Shown: positions 37,054 to 46,314 of the stretch, one piece after another | Layout of the letters: every line of letters begins with the position of its first letter | Numbering within the stretch: position 1 is the first letter of the stretch | NCBI GenBank assembly: GCA_019638525.1 | Contig: JAHBTO010000004.1 | Location: 184,823-248,822, forward strand | Reading direction: 5' to 3' | Length of the DNA: 64,000 nt | Origin: Ferruginibacter sp. | Lineage (GTDB): Bacteria > Bacteroidota > Bacteroidia > Chitinophagales > Chitinophagaceae | Made by a program: the position numbers and the translations under genes | Notes under the pieces: generated by a model | What the model was told of the DNA's origin: nothing | The model's input: the letters and a program-made list of their open reading frames with translations, nothing else | Databases searched by the model: none

Positions 37054-37993
37054 TTTCCGGTTTTTTCTTTTTACCAAAAAATAATTTTATAAGTACCGGG
37101 CCGGTAGTTACCAATACAATGGCTATAACAATCATTTCAAGATGTTTTTCCAGGTCGATACCAAACTGGTTTTTTGTAAAGGCATTTAGATAATGGCCTA
37201 TAAAAAGCATTGAAACCACCCAGGCAATACACCCGATGATGTTGTAAAAACCAAATTTCTTTTTATCCATGCCCACTATGCCTGCCACAATGGGGGCAAA
37301 TGTGCGTATAAAAGGTAAAAACCTTGCAAAAACAATTGCACCGCCACCATGCTTATCATAAAAATCTTTTGCCTGGTGCAGGTATTTTTGTTTAAACAGC
37401 AATCGGTCTTTCCAGTTGTACATGGCAGGGCCTACTTTACGGCCTGTAATATAACCAACTGTGTTTCCTAAAATACCGGCTGTGGTGCATAAAGCAGCTA
37501 TAATCATCAGGTTTAAAAAATCGCTCCCTGTATTTAAAGAAACAGAATCAACCAATGGCGTACTTAAAATTCCTGCCACAAACAATAAAGAATCGCCGGG
37601 AAAGAAAAAACCTATAAATAAACCGGTTTCGGCAAAAATTATCAATAGCAACAGCCACAGGCCGCCGTAAATGATATAAAACATAGGTGTTAACAGGTCG
37701 GTCCAGGTAAATTTTTTATTTAGAATAACCTGGTGCAAATCGCTTATCTCTTTTACAGCAACAGTTTTTGTTTTATATCCATCGTTTGTAATTAGCAACG
37801 AATCTTCAGATCCTATTGAAATAGTAACAAGGCCATCTTTATCAGTATTGTAATTTGTATTATTAATTAAGAATTTTGTATTGCCAATTCCTTTTTTATA
37901 TTGATTAATTAGTTTAACAGTAATTGTATCATTTGCATAAATATTGCAAACAGAAAAGAAAAGGAAGAAAACAAAAAAAATAAATCGTATCAT
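37034..37993 (-). CDS. DedA/SNARE-associated membrane protein with a secreted N-terminal domain
   Basis: The 319-residue protein starts with a signal peptide (ends NIYAND region) and about 75 residues of beta-rich, carboxypeptidase-regulatory-like sequence (ITVKLINQYKKGIGNTKFLINNTNY..NDGYKTKTVAV). The DedA domain follows from about 95: ETGLFIGFFFPGDSLLFVAGIL, GRKVGPAMYNW, KFYDKHGGGAIVFARFLPFIRTFAPIVAGIVGM. DedA proteins recycle undecaprenyl phosphate or help membrane homeostasis. The extracytoplasmic extension is unusual for the family. It overlaps the MFS gene by 20 bp. Confidence 0.82.
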   Translation of the reverse strand: MIRFIFFVFFLFFSVCNIYANDTITVKLINQYKKGIGNTKFLINNTNYNTDKDGLVTISIGSEDSLLITNDGYKTKTVAVKEISDLHQVILNKKFTWTDLLTPMFYIIYGGLWLLLLIIFAETGLFIGFFFPGDSLLFVAGILSTPLVDSVSLNTGSDFLNLMIIAALCTTAGILGNTVGYITGRKVGPAMYNWKDRLLFKQKYLHQAKDFYDKHGGGAIVFARFLPFIRTFAPIVAGIVGMDKKKFGFYNIIGCIAWVVSMLFIGHYLNAFTKNQFGIDLEKHLEMIVIAIVLVTTGPVLIKLFFGKKKKPENESAKI

Positions 37994-38089
37994 AAATACA
38001 GGTTGCAGTATTTTTTAAAAATACTTTGTTGATAATTACAGCTTCATTAAAATATTTTTGACGAGGAATCTGCAATGGTACCAATAAAA

Positions 38090-39550
38090 TTAATCGGGTA
38101 CAAACTCCAGTGCTTTTTTATCATCAAATTCGCCCTCCCATCGTGCAATTACACAACTAGCCAGGCAATTGCCCATTACATTTACCGAAGTACGGGCCAT
38201 ATCCATCAGTTCATCAATACCATATATAGCCATAATAGGCCAAATAGGAAAGTTAAATGTTGCTGCAGTTGCAATTAAAATAACCAATGATGCCCTTGGC
38301 ACGGCAGCTACACCTTTACTGGTGAGCATAAGGGTAAGGCCAATAATAACCTGCTCGCCAAACGACAGGTGCATACCTGCAGCCTGTGCCACAAAAATAG
38401 AAGCCAGCGAAAGGTATAATGTTGTTCCATCTAAATTAAAAGTGTAACCGGTTGGTATAACAAATGAAACTATTTTACGGGGCACACCAAATTTTTCCAT
38501 ATTCTCTAAAGCCAGTGGCAGAGCCGAATCGGAGCTGGTGGTAGCAAATGCAATAGATACCGGTTCTTTAATAGCTTGTACAAATTTTTTTAAAGGAAGT
38601 TTTATATACCAGGCTATTGGTAAAAAAACAACCAATATAAATATCAGTAGTGCTACATACAACGAAACCAAAAGCAGTGCAAGATTTTTTAAAATATCAA
38701 TACCCAGGTGCCCCACAGTTATAGCAATGGCAGCGCCTACACCAAACGGTGCAAAGTACATAACCATGTTGGTAAACTTAAACATCGTTTCAGAAAGGCT
38801 TTCGGCGAACTCCACCATGGGCCGTTTCTTTTCATCTTTAAGAAATACCAGTGCAATGGCAAACAAAACACTAAACACTACTATAGGCAATACATTTCCT
38901 TCAAAAACCGATTTGATGATGTTTTCGGGGAAGATATCTATGATATGGTCTTGCCAGTCTTTACCGGGTGCATCGGGTAATTTGCTTAATAAATTTTTAT
39001 CGTGTGGTACTCCTGCACTGTCGAGTACAGTTATAATTTTTTGTTGTAATTGTTTTTCGGAAGATTTTGGAAGCTCAAGCTTAGCAGGTATAGTAATACC
39101 ATGACCTGCTTTTGTGATATTAATAACTCCCAGCCCAATGATAAGTGCAATGGTAGTTACCAATTCAAAATACAAGAGGCTTTTCCAGCCCATACGTCCT
39201 ACCTGTTTTAAATTACTATGGCTGGCAATACCTACAACCAGTGTACCAAATAAAAGTGGCGCCACTATAGTTTTTACCATTCGTAAAAATATAGTGCTAA
39301 GAAATTTAAGGTTATGAGTAAAATCGGGAAAATCTAAACCAATTTCCACACCAATAGCCATGGCCACCAAAATCCAGGTGGTAAGCGATCGTTTAAAGAT
39401 GGCATATAAGATTAAAGCTGCCAGTAAAAACCAGCGAAGCCCAAATAAAAGCTGGTTGGGTATTGTAACAATATTCTCAAAATGCAAAAAATAAAGGATT
39501 GCCAGTAATGAGAATATGCCCAATGAAATAAAACCGAAACGTTTGGCCAT
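38090..39550 (-). CDS. Dicarboxylate/amino-acid:cation symporter (DAACS, GltP-type)
   Basis: The 486-residue transporter has eight-span/two-hairpin features: HP1 region AFATTSSDSALPLALENMEKFGVPRKIVSFVIPTGYTFNLDGTTLYLSLASIFVAQA with the serine-rich hairpin (variant TTSSDS of SSSSAT) and NLDGT (family NMDGT). N-terminal GVEIGLDFPDFTHNLKFLSTIFLRMVKTIVAPLLFGTLVVGI is also typical. It carries glutamate, aspartate or C4-dicarboxylates with protons or sodium. A 155-bp intergenic region separates it from the divergent amino-acid permease. Confidence 0.92.
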   Translation of the reverse strand: MAKRFGFISLGIFSLLAILYFLHFENIVTIPNQLLFGLRWFLLAALILYAIFKRSLTTWILVAMAIGVEIGLDFPDFTHNLKFLSTIFLRMVKTIVAPLLFGTLVVGIASHSNLKQVGRMGWKSLLYFELVTTIALIIGLGVINITKAGHGITIPAKLELPKSSEKQLQQKIITVLDSAGVPHDKNLLSKLPDAPGKDWQDHIIDIFPENIIKSVFEGNVLPIVVFSVLFAIALVFLKDEKKRPMVEFAESLSETMFKFTNMVMYFAPFGVGAAIAITVGHLGIDILKNLALLLVSLYVALLIFILVVFLPIAWYIKLPLKKFVQAIKEPVSIAFATTSSDSALPLALENMEKFGVPRKIVSFVIPTGYTFNLDGTTLYLSLASIFVAQAAGMHLSFGEQVIIGLTLMLTSKGVAAVPRASLVILIATAATFNFPIWPIMAIYGIDELMDMARTSVNVMGNCLASCVIARWEGEFDDKKALEFVPD

Positions 39551-39705
39551 TTTTAATCTATAAATTTAATAATCTAAACAGAATCGCAATATAATATATA
39601 ATGCCTGTAAGTACCCATATTATATCAAAAATGTATCAATGGTTATTTATTTAACGATTTTATGCTTACTTTTCAGTTTATTATATTAAACAAAAACAAA
39701 CTGAC

Positions 39706-41355
39706 ATGAGTATTTTCGTAAGAAAACCAATGGATGTTTTACTTAATGAAGCATCAGAAACTGGTTCGCATACATTAAAACGTACCCTTGGCGCCGCTGG
39801 GCTGGTTGCCCTGGGTATTGGCGCTATTATTGGCGCAGGCTTATTTTCTATTACCGGTATGGCCGCTGCCAATCATGCCGGGCCCGCAATTACCATTTCA
39901 TTTGTTGTAGCTGCTTTAGGATGCCTGTTTGCAGGTTTGTGTTATGCCGAGTTTGCATCTATGATTCCTGTGGCAGGTAGTGCATACACCTATTCGTATG
40001 CAACCATGGGTGAATTTATTGCCTGGATTATTGGTTGGGATTTGGTATTGGAATATGCAGTAGGCGCCGCCACTGTAGGTATAAGTTGGAGCCGTTACCT
40101 GGTTAAATTTTTAGAAGGTTTTGATATACACCTGCCGCATGCGCTAACCGCCGGCCCCTGGGACGGTGGAGTTATTAATTTACCGGCAGTGGGCATTATT
40201 GTATTAATGAGTTTATTGTTAATTAAAGGAACAAAAGAAAGTGCCACCGTTAATGCCATTATTGTTGCCATTAAGGTTTCTGTAGTTTTGATTTTTATTT
40301 TTCTTGGATGGAAATACATTAACAATGCCAACTACACACCTTACATTCCAGAAAATACAGGCAATTTTGGCGATTTTGGTTTTAGTGGTGTAATAAGAGC
40401 TGCTGCCATTGTATTTTTTGCATATATTGGTTTTGATGCGGTAAGTACAGCAGCACAGGAAACCAAAAATCCTAAAAGAGATATGCCCATTGGTATTCTT
40501 GGCTCATTATTAATTTGTACCATCCTATATATACTGTTTGCACATGTTATGACAGGGGTTACCAATTACACCTCCTTTGCAGGTAAAGATGGTATTGCAC
40601 CGGTAGCAGTTGCCATTGACCACATGGGTACAGCAAATGCAAGTGGTGTGGTTACACCCGATTATCCCTGGCTAAACCGTGCTATTATTGTTGCCATCCT
40701 GTTTGGTTATTCTTCTGTTATTTTAGTAATGCTGATGGGGCAATCGAGGGTTTTTTACAGTATGAGTAAAGATGGTTTGATACCAAAAATATTTTCTACC
40801 GTAAATCCAAAATCGCAAACACCTGCAAAAAGTAATTTACTGTTTATGTTGTTTGTAAGTTTATTTGCAGCATTTGTACCTGCACGGGTAGTAGGCGAAA
40901 TGACAAGTATTGGAACATTATTTGCCTTTATACTTGTATGTATTGGTATTTGGGTGATGAGGGTAAAAATGCCTGAATTGCCAAGAGCTTTTAAAACACC
41001 ACTTGTTCCAATAGTTCCTATCCTGGGAATTTTAGTATGCTTGTTTATGATGGTGTTTTTACCGCCCGATACATGGATACGGTTATTGGTGTGGATGCTG
41101 ATTGGCCTTGATATATACCTGATGTACGGATCAAAATACAGCCATTTAGGCAATGGTACCACTTCAAGAATAGGTATGAAATCTGCAAGGTTATCGGGTA
41201 TTGTTATGAGTGTACTGTTGGGCATTGTTGGTTTCCTGCACCAGTATGCTGCCGGTTTTGATACCGACCGTACCTTACTTTATATTGCAATTATTTTTGC
41301 CGTAATACATTTAATTATTTACGGCAGCAAATTAGGAAGGCCTGAAAAAGACTAA
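39706..41355 (+). CDS. APC-family amino acid permease
   Basis: The 549-residue transporter begins with GLVALGIGAIIGAGLFSITGMAAANHAGPAITISF, the APC span-1 substrate motif (GxGxIIGAGLF), then AGSAYTYSYATMGEFIAWIIGWDLVLEYAVG and the YIGFDAVSTAAQETKNPKRDMPIGI signature. About twelve to thirteen spans; the PRVFYSMSKDGLIPK-like QSRVFYSMSKDGLIP and tail match the cationic amino acid transporter (CAT/YfnA) group. A terminator lies directly downstream. Substrate is likely a neutral or cationic amino acid. Confidence 0.92.
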   Translation: MSIFVRKPMDVLLNEASETGSHTLKRTLGAAGLVALGIGAIIGAGLFSITGMAAANHAGPAITISFVVAALGCLFAGLCYAEFASMIPVAGSAYTYSYATMGEFIAWIIGWDLVLEYAVGAATVGISWSRYLVKFLEGFDIHLPHALTAGPWDGGVINLPAVGIIVLMSLLLIKGTKESATVNAIIVAIKVSVVLIFIFLGWKYINNANYTPYIPENTGNFGDFGFSGVIRAAAIVFFAYIGFDAVSTAAQETKNPKRDMPIGILGSLLICTILYILFAHVMTGVTNYTSFAGKDGIAPVAVAIDHMGTANASGVVTPDYPWLNRAIIVAILFGYSSVILVMLMGQSRVFYSMSKDGLIPKIFSTVNPKSQTPAKSNLLFMLFVSLFAAFVPARVVGEMTSIGTLFAFILVCIGIWVMRVKMPELPRAFKTPLVPIVPILGILVCLFMMVFLPPDTWIRLLVWMLIGLDIYLMYGSKYSHLGNGTTSRIGMKSARLSGIVMSVLLGIVGFLHQYAAGFDTDRTLLYIAIIFAVIHLIIYGSKLGRPEKD

Positions 41356-41375
41356 AGATTAGTTTTTAAAAGATA

Positions 41376-41408
41376 AAATATCCGGCACTTGTAGCCGGAT
41401 ATTTTTTT
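41376..41408 (+). terminator. Intrinsic terminator after the permease
   Basis: AAATATCCGGC (41376-41386) pairs with GCCGGATATTT (41394-41404) around ACTTGTA; a T-run follows. Confidence 0.85.
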
Positions 41409-41454
41409 AAACCCATGTATGTTTAAAAGATTAGCAAGACAAACACATGCTGTG

Positions 41455-41952
41455 TTATCCATGTAACGATAGTTGCATCACATAATCATTCATAAAATAC
41501 CCATTGCCAATATCAAAATCGGCTGTTTCTATTATTTTAAAACCTAATTTTTCATAAAACAAAGCAGCATTGTTATGACGGTTCACCTGCAGTTGTAAAT
41601 AACTGCCGCCTTTATCTTTTATTTGGTTAACAATATAGTTAATGATAAACCTGCCGGTTCCTTTTCCCTGTTGTGTAGCTAAAATATAAATCTTGTTCAG
41701 TTTCCAGGTGCAGGGTTTTATTTCATTATACGATGCAAAGCCTATCGCTTCGTTATCATCATATACTATAATAAACGTGCACCCCTCCTCTTCTATTTGC
41801 TTTTGCAGCGATGCAGGGCTGTACATCATATCAAGCATATATGCTATCTGCTGCTGGCTGATGATGTGGCTATATGTTTGTGGCCAAATACTAAATGTGA
41901 GCCTTCGAATTAAAGGAATATCTTTTATCCCCGCATTTAAAATAGAAAGCAT
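41455..41952 (-). CDS. GNAT family N-acetyltransferase
   Basis: The 165-residue protein has the GNAT fold: AIGFASYNEIKPCTWKLNKIYILATQQGKGTGRFIINYIVNQ includes the acetyl-CoA motif A (QxxGxG/A: QQGKGTG), and LQVNRHNNAALFYEKLGFKIIETADF is the conserved C-terminal motif B. Substrate unknown. Its stop overlaps the next minus-strand gene by one base at 41952. Confidence 0.88.
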   Translation of the reverse strand: MLSILNAGIKDIPLIRRLTFSIWPQTYSHIISQQQIAYMLDMMYSPASLQKQIEEEGCTFIIVYDDNEAIGFASYNEIKPCTWKLNKIYILATQQGKGTGRFIINYIVNQIKDKGGSYLQLQVNRHNNAALFYEKLGFKIIETADFDIGNGYFMNDYVMQLSLHG

Positions 41953-42431
41953 TATTTCACTTTTATGCGTAATGTAGGTGCATACATAATTCGCCCCTGG
42001 GTATCTTTTACAATAATGTCGAAGAAAAACAATTCATCGCCCGGTTTCAACTGCTCTTTTAAAATGTTTTTCCAAATAGTGGGTAATGGGGTTACTTTAA
42101 ACAAATCGGATACATTGCTTACAACGGGTGTTACCTTTCCTGTTTCCTCATCTTCGGTAACGGCCTTGCGTTTGTACATGAGCTGGTAAGAAGATATGCT
42201 GTAATTATTTTTTTTATCGTCGGTAATTTTTAGTGGCAAAGCAACCAATTGAATGGCTTCTTCTTTTACCACCATTACCGAATCTGATCTTATACCCAGT
42301 GTAGTGGTAAGTTTTGGCGGTGTAAATTTTTGAAAAGCTTTAGATGCAGCAGGCTTTGTATTTTGTGCCTGCATACAATTGCAAGTAAATAATACAAACA
42401 AAATGAATACATATTTTACAATATTAGCCAT
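41952..42431 (-). CDS. Secreted protein resembling the GldM C-terminal beta-domain
   Basis: The 159-residue protein has a signal peptide (ends QAQ). Residues from about 70, SISSYQLMYKRKA, then LKPGDELFFFDIIVKDTQGRIMYAPTLRIKVK at the C-terminus, look like the last beta-domain of gliding motility protein GldM (family pattern LKxGDxVxFExIKVxGPDG). GldM itself is larger and acts in the T9SS motor; here only a short secreted form is seen, with no gld genes nearby. The resemblance is by eye and moderate. One-base overlap with the GNAT gene. Confidence 0.55.
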   Translation of the reverse strand: MANIVKYVFILFVLFTCNCMQAQNTKPAASKAFQKFTPPKLTTTLGIRSDSVMVVKEEAIQLVALPLKITDDKKNNYSISSYQLMYKRKAVTEDEETGKVTPVVSNVSDLFKVTPLPTIWKNILKEQLKPGDELFFFDIIVKDTQGRIMYAPTLRIKVK

Positions 42432-42487
42432 GGCTTTTGTTTTATTTATAAACGAAAGTACATAACTATTATAAACTGATTAAAGCT

Positions 42488-45142
42488 TTAACGCATTGTT
42501 GACAAGCTCTCCTCAATGGTCTTAATCCTTGCTTCGGCATCGGCCTTCTTTTTTCTTTCAAGCGCAATCACTTCAGGCTTAGCGTTTGAAACAAATTTTT
42601 CGTTGTTGAGTTTTTTCTCTACCGACAGTAAAAAACCTTTCTGGTGCTCCAGGTCTTTCAACAGGTCGCTTTTTAATAAAGATGTATCAAGCTTTTTATC
42701 TGTCTTTAAATAAAATTTATCTTTTTCAACTGTTACAATAATTGTATTGTTTACTGCTTCACTTGTAAACACAAGTTCATCGGCATTTACCTGTTTGTTT
42801 AATATACTTACAATAGGATGGTAGCTTTCTTTAGAAGCAGTTTCAATAAACAGCTTTATAGTTTCTTTTGGCTTAAGCTGGTTTTTATTTCTTCCGTCAC
42901 GTAAAGCGGTAATTACTTTTTTTAATAGTTCGCCATGTGCTAGTACAGTTTCATTGGCAGTATTAACCCATTCAAATTGTTTTATACATACATCATCTGT
43001 TCTTTCATTAAGCAAATGATAAATTTCTTCTGTAACAAACGGCATGAAAGGATGCAGCAATTGCATCAGTTCTTCAAAATATTGGATTGTTTTTTTATAC
43101 ACAGCAGCATCAACCGGCTCATCAAATCCCGGTTTTATCCATTCAAGGTACCAACTGCAAAAATCATCCCATATCAAACTGTAAATAGTTTTCAATGCTT
43201 CGCTCAGGCGAAACTGTTTCATCAGTTCATCAACTTCTGTTTTTACTTTTTTAAGCCTGTTACTAAACCATTCAATAGCAAAATTGCCTGTAGTGGTTTG
43301 TACTGCATCATTTGCCAGCAACCTTCCCTCCCACATCTTTACCAGCTTTAAAGCATTCCACATCTTATTATTAAAATTCCTTCCCTGTTCTAAGCTGTTT
43401 TCATCAAACATAAGGTCGTTTCCTGCGGGCGATGAAACTAATATTCCAAAACGTACAGCATCGGCGCCGTATTTATCAATCAGTTCCAAAAGGTCGGGGC
43501 TATTGCCAAGGCTCTTGCTCATTTTACGGCCAAGCTTATCTCTTACCATACCTGTAAAATAAACATCATTAAATGGTATCTGTTTTTCGTATTCCATACC
43601 GGCCATTACCATGCGTGCTACCCAAAAGAAAATAATATCCTGCCCCGTAACCAAAACCGAGCCGGGGTAATAATATTTTATTTCATTGTTGCCCGGTTGG
43701 GTTATACCTTTAAAAACTTCTATAGGCCATAGCCATGATGAAAACCATGTATCCAGCACATCTGCATCCTGTGTTAATTCTGCATCAGCTATTGCATATT
43801 TTGTTTTAAAAATTTCTTTTGCTTCCTGTAGGGTTTCTGCAACAACCATTTTCCCGCTATCATCATACCAGGCCGGTATTTGCTGCCCCCACCAAAGTTG
43901 CCGGCTAATGCACCAGTCTTTCACATTCTCTAACCAATATTTGTAGGTTGCTAAAAATTTATCGCCCGGATGAATTTTTATATCGCCATCCACAACGGCT
44001 TTTAGCGCTGGTGTTGCCAGTTCTTTCATTTTTACAAACCATTGCGTACTAATCCTGGGCTCTACCACCACACCTGTACGCTGGCTGTAACCTAACCTTG
44101 TTGTGTATTCTTCTTCTTTTATTAAAAATTGTTTTTCCTGTAACTCTTTTATAATTTTTTTACGTGCCGTAAACCTGTCTTCGCCAACATAAATTTGAGC
44201 AGCCGGGCTCATTGTTCCATCGGCATTAATGGTATCCACAATTTCAAGATGATGTTTAAGGCCAAGGTTATAATCATTTATATCGTGTGCAGGAGTAACT
44301 TTTAATGCGCCAGTTCCAAATGCAGTATCAACATAATCATCAAAAATTATTGGTATGCGGCGGTTAATCAACGGCACTATTGCAAAGGCACCTTTTAAAT
44401 GTTTATAACGTTCATCATTGGGGTTAACACAAATAGCGGTATCGCCCATAATAGTTTCGGGGCGCTGTGTTGCAATGATAATACCATCAACACCCGCTGC
44501 AGCATTTATTGCATTGCCATTTGCATCTTCGAGCCTGTAACACAAATAATAAAGTTTACCGGTAATGTCCTTGTATTCCACTTCTTCATCGCTTAAGGCT
44601 GTTTTTGCAGATGAATCCCAGTTTATCATCCTTGCACCACGGTAAATCAACCCTTTTTGGTACAGGTCGATAAAAACTTTTATCACTGCTTTGTAATAAT
44701 GGTCGTCCATTGTAAAAGTGGTACGGTTCCAATCAACACTGCAGCCTAATCTTTCAATTTGGTTATAGATGATGCCGCCATATTTATCTTTCCATTCAAA
44801 TGCATATTTTAAAAACTCTTCCCTGGTTAAACTATTTTTATCAATACCTTTTTCTTTAAGCATGGCCACCACTTTAGCTTCGGTGGCAATGGAAGCATGG
44901 TCGCTGCCGGGCACCCAACAAGCATTAAAGCCGCTCATACGGGCTTTACGTACCAATACATCCTGTACGGTTTCGTTCAATGTATGGCCCATATGTAATA
45001 CACCGGTAACATTTGGTGGAGGAATCACCACGGTAAAAGCAGGCCTGCCATCGGGTTTGCTGTTAAAATATCCCTTATCAAGCCAATGCTTGTACCATTT
45101 TGATTCAACCGTTGCAGGCTCAAAATTTTTAGTGAGTTCCAT
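42488..45142 (-). CDS. valS: Valyl-tRNA synthetase
   Basis: The 884-residue class I synthetase attaches valine to tRNA-Val. It has the HIGH motif as HMGH (50-53) in PPPNVTGVLHMGHTLNETVQ, editing-domain TQRPETIMGDTA and GTGALKVTPAHD, KMSKSLGNSPDLL near 537, a DALR-type anticodon domain (RDGRNKNQLKP), and a C-terminal coiled coil (QKGFLLSVEKKLNNEKFVSNAKPEVIALERKKKADAEARIKTIEES). A CAAAAATA at 45171-45178 (TATTTTTG on the minus strand) fits its -7 element. Confidence 0.97.
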   Translation of the reverse strand: MELTKNFEPATVESKWYKHWLDKGYFNSKPDGRPAFTVVIPPPNVTGVLHMGHTLNETVQDVLVRKARMSGFNACWVPGSDHASIATEAKVVAMLKEKGIDKNSLTREEFLKYAFEWKDKYGGIIYNQIERLGCSVDWNRTTFTMDDHYYKAVIKVFIDLYQKGLIYRGARMINWDSSAKTALSDEEVEYKDITGKLYYLCYRLEDANGNAINAAAGVDGIIIATQRPETIMGDTAICVNPNDERYKHLKGAFAIVPLINRRIPIIFDDYVDTAFGTGALKVTPAHDINDYNLGLKHHLEIVDTINADGTMSPAAQIYVGEDRFTARKKIIKELQEKQFLIKEEEYTTRLGYSQRTGVVVEPRISTQWFVKMKELATPALKAVVDGDIKIHPGDKFLATYKYWLENVKDWCISRQLWWGQQIPAWYDDSGKMVVAETLQEAKEIFKTKYAIADAELTQDADVLDTWFSSWLWPIEVFKGITQPGNNEIKYYYPGSVLVTGQDIIFFWVARMVMAGMEYEKQIPFNDVYFTGMVRDKLGRKMSKSLGNSPDLLELIDKYGADAVRFGILVSSPAGNDLMFDENSLEQGRNFNNKMWNALKLVKMWEGRLLANDAVQTTTGNFAIEWFSNRLKKVKTEVDELMKQFRLSEALKTIYSLIWDDFCSWYLEWIKPGFDEPVDAAVYKKTIQYFEELMQLLHPFMPFVTEEIYHLLNERTDDVCIKQFEWVNTANETVLAHGELLKKVITALRDGRNKNQLKPKETIKLFIETASKESYHPIVSILNKQVNADELVFTSEAVNNTIIVTVEKDKFYLKTDKKLDTSLLKSDLLKDLEHQKGFLLSVEKKLNNEKFVSNAKPEVIALERKKKADAEARIKTIEESLSTMR

Positions 45143-45287
45143 ATTTACTGATACTTAATTTGTAAGTGTGCAAAAATACAAAAAAGCAGGTTTGTATATT
45201 TAGGCAGAAAAGGCTGATAAACCAGGGAAATAGTTACTAGTTTTTAAACAAGCCCCGGCATATACTTATTTTATTTACAGGAATTAC

Positions 45288-45881
45288 TTACTGGCGCTCC
45301 AGCAATTTCTTTTTTTGTGCTTCGTATTCTTCTTTGGTTAATGCGCCTTGTTTATATAAATCGTAAAGTTTTTTTATTTCGTCGGCAACCATCAAATTTT
45401 TTAAATCGCCTGAAGGTTCTTGCGTTTTGGTTTCAACAGGTTTTGCTTTTTCTTTTATTTCGGTGGCAGGTATTTTTACAATTTGTTTTTTAAATTCTGC
45501 AGGCACAGTAAGCTCATCGGCATTTATGGCATCATCAAAAAAAACAATAATCTCTATATCTTCCTGCTTGCCTGCTTTGTAAGTAACCTTGCCAAATACC
45601 ATAATGCTATAATCATCCTGCCCCGAATTTTTAAACCGCCTAAGCTTATCTACTTCAATAATGCTGTTTTGAAGGTTATAAGTATCAGTACGGTATTGCC
45701 TGAATTTGATGTATTTAAAATAACCTGCTTCTGATGTGCCATTGGCCAGATGTAACACCTGCCCTTTATAAATTTTATACCCGCCTGAAGTATATAGTGT
45801 ATCATGCTGAAAGCGTGGTAATACATTCTGTGCAGATGAGAATAAAGGGCAAAGCAGTATGAGGAATATTATTTTTTTCAT
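45288..45881 (-). CDS. Secreted protein with C-terminal SHOCT-like domain
   Basis: The 197-residue protein has a signal peptide (ends SSAQ), a beta-rich middle (YTSGGYKIYKGQVLHLANGTSEAGYFKYIKF) and a C-terminal helix-turn-helix SHOCT segment, VADEIKKLYDLYKQGALTKEEYEAQKKKLLE, the short module thought to mediate oligomerisation. Function unknown. It lies downstream of valS on the same strand with 145 bp between. Confidence 0.7.
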   Translation of the reverse strand: MKKIIFLILLCPLFSSAQNVLPRFQHDTLYTSGGYKIYKGQVLHLANGTSEAGYFKYIKFRQYRTDTYNLQNSIIEVDKLRRFKNSGQDDYSIMVFGKVTYKAGKQEDIEIIVFFDDAINADELTVPAEFKKQIVKIPATEIKEKAKPVETKTQEPSGDLKNLMVADEIKKLYDLYKQGALTKEEYEAQKKKLLERQ

Positions 45882-46011
45882 TGTTTAAAATATTATTGCA
45901 TGAATATTCTGAATACAAAAAGCAGGTAAAATCTCCTTGATAAAGTAACGAAATTTTATTTAAACACCTACCCTAAACTGAATTAATTGATGAGTAAATG
46001 TAACTTTTAGC

Positions 46012-46314
46012 TCATGAAAAAGTTTTGATACACAACACGGCAAAACCGTAAATGCAGGTAAGCACAAAAATACCTTTTGCTGTTTTGTCTTTATGACTGT
46101 TGATGTAAATGGTAAACAGGAGTGCATTCACCATTAACGCAAGGCTTAATGCAACTGTAAAAGTGCGGTGCCCCTGCTCCAGGTACATATATTGAAACAA
46201 TTCTTTAAAGCCAAAGGAGCTAAACTTAACAAACTTAAAAATAAGGATACCCAAAACAGGGCCTATAAAACCAAGAATGGCGCCAAACAAAAAATTATCT
46301 TTTTTAAATATCAT
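46012..46314 (-). CDS. Small membrane protein coupled to surE
   Basis: The 100-residue protein has hydrophobic stretches near LFGAILGFIGPVLGILIFKFV, TFTVALSLALMVNALLFTIYI and GIFVLTCIYGFAVLCI, so three spans are likely. No family is recognised. Its start overlaps the surE stop by 4 bp (ATGA), so it is translationally coupled to surE. That arrangement is typical of functionally linked genes but says nothing specific. Confidence 0.65.
   Translation of the reverse strand: MIFKKDNFLFGAILGFIGPVLGILIFKFVKFSSFGFKELFQYMYLEQGHRTFTVALSLALMVNALLFTIYINSHKDKTAKGIFVLTCIYGFAVLCIKTFS

Noticed and set aside
38538..39104. 188-residue ORF antisense to the dicarboxylate symporter
   Set aside because: Shadow frame of a well-supported transporter; low-complexity Thr/Ser-rich translation with no recognisable features.
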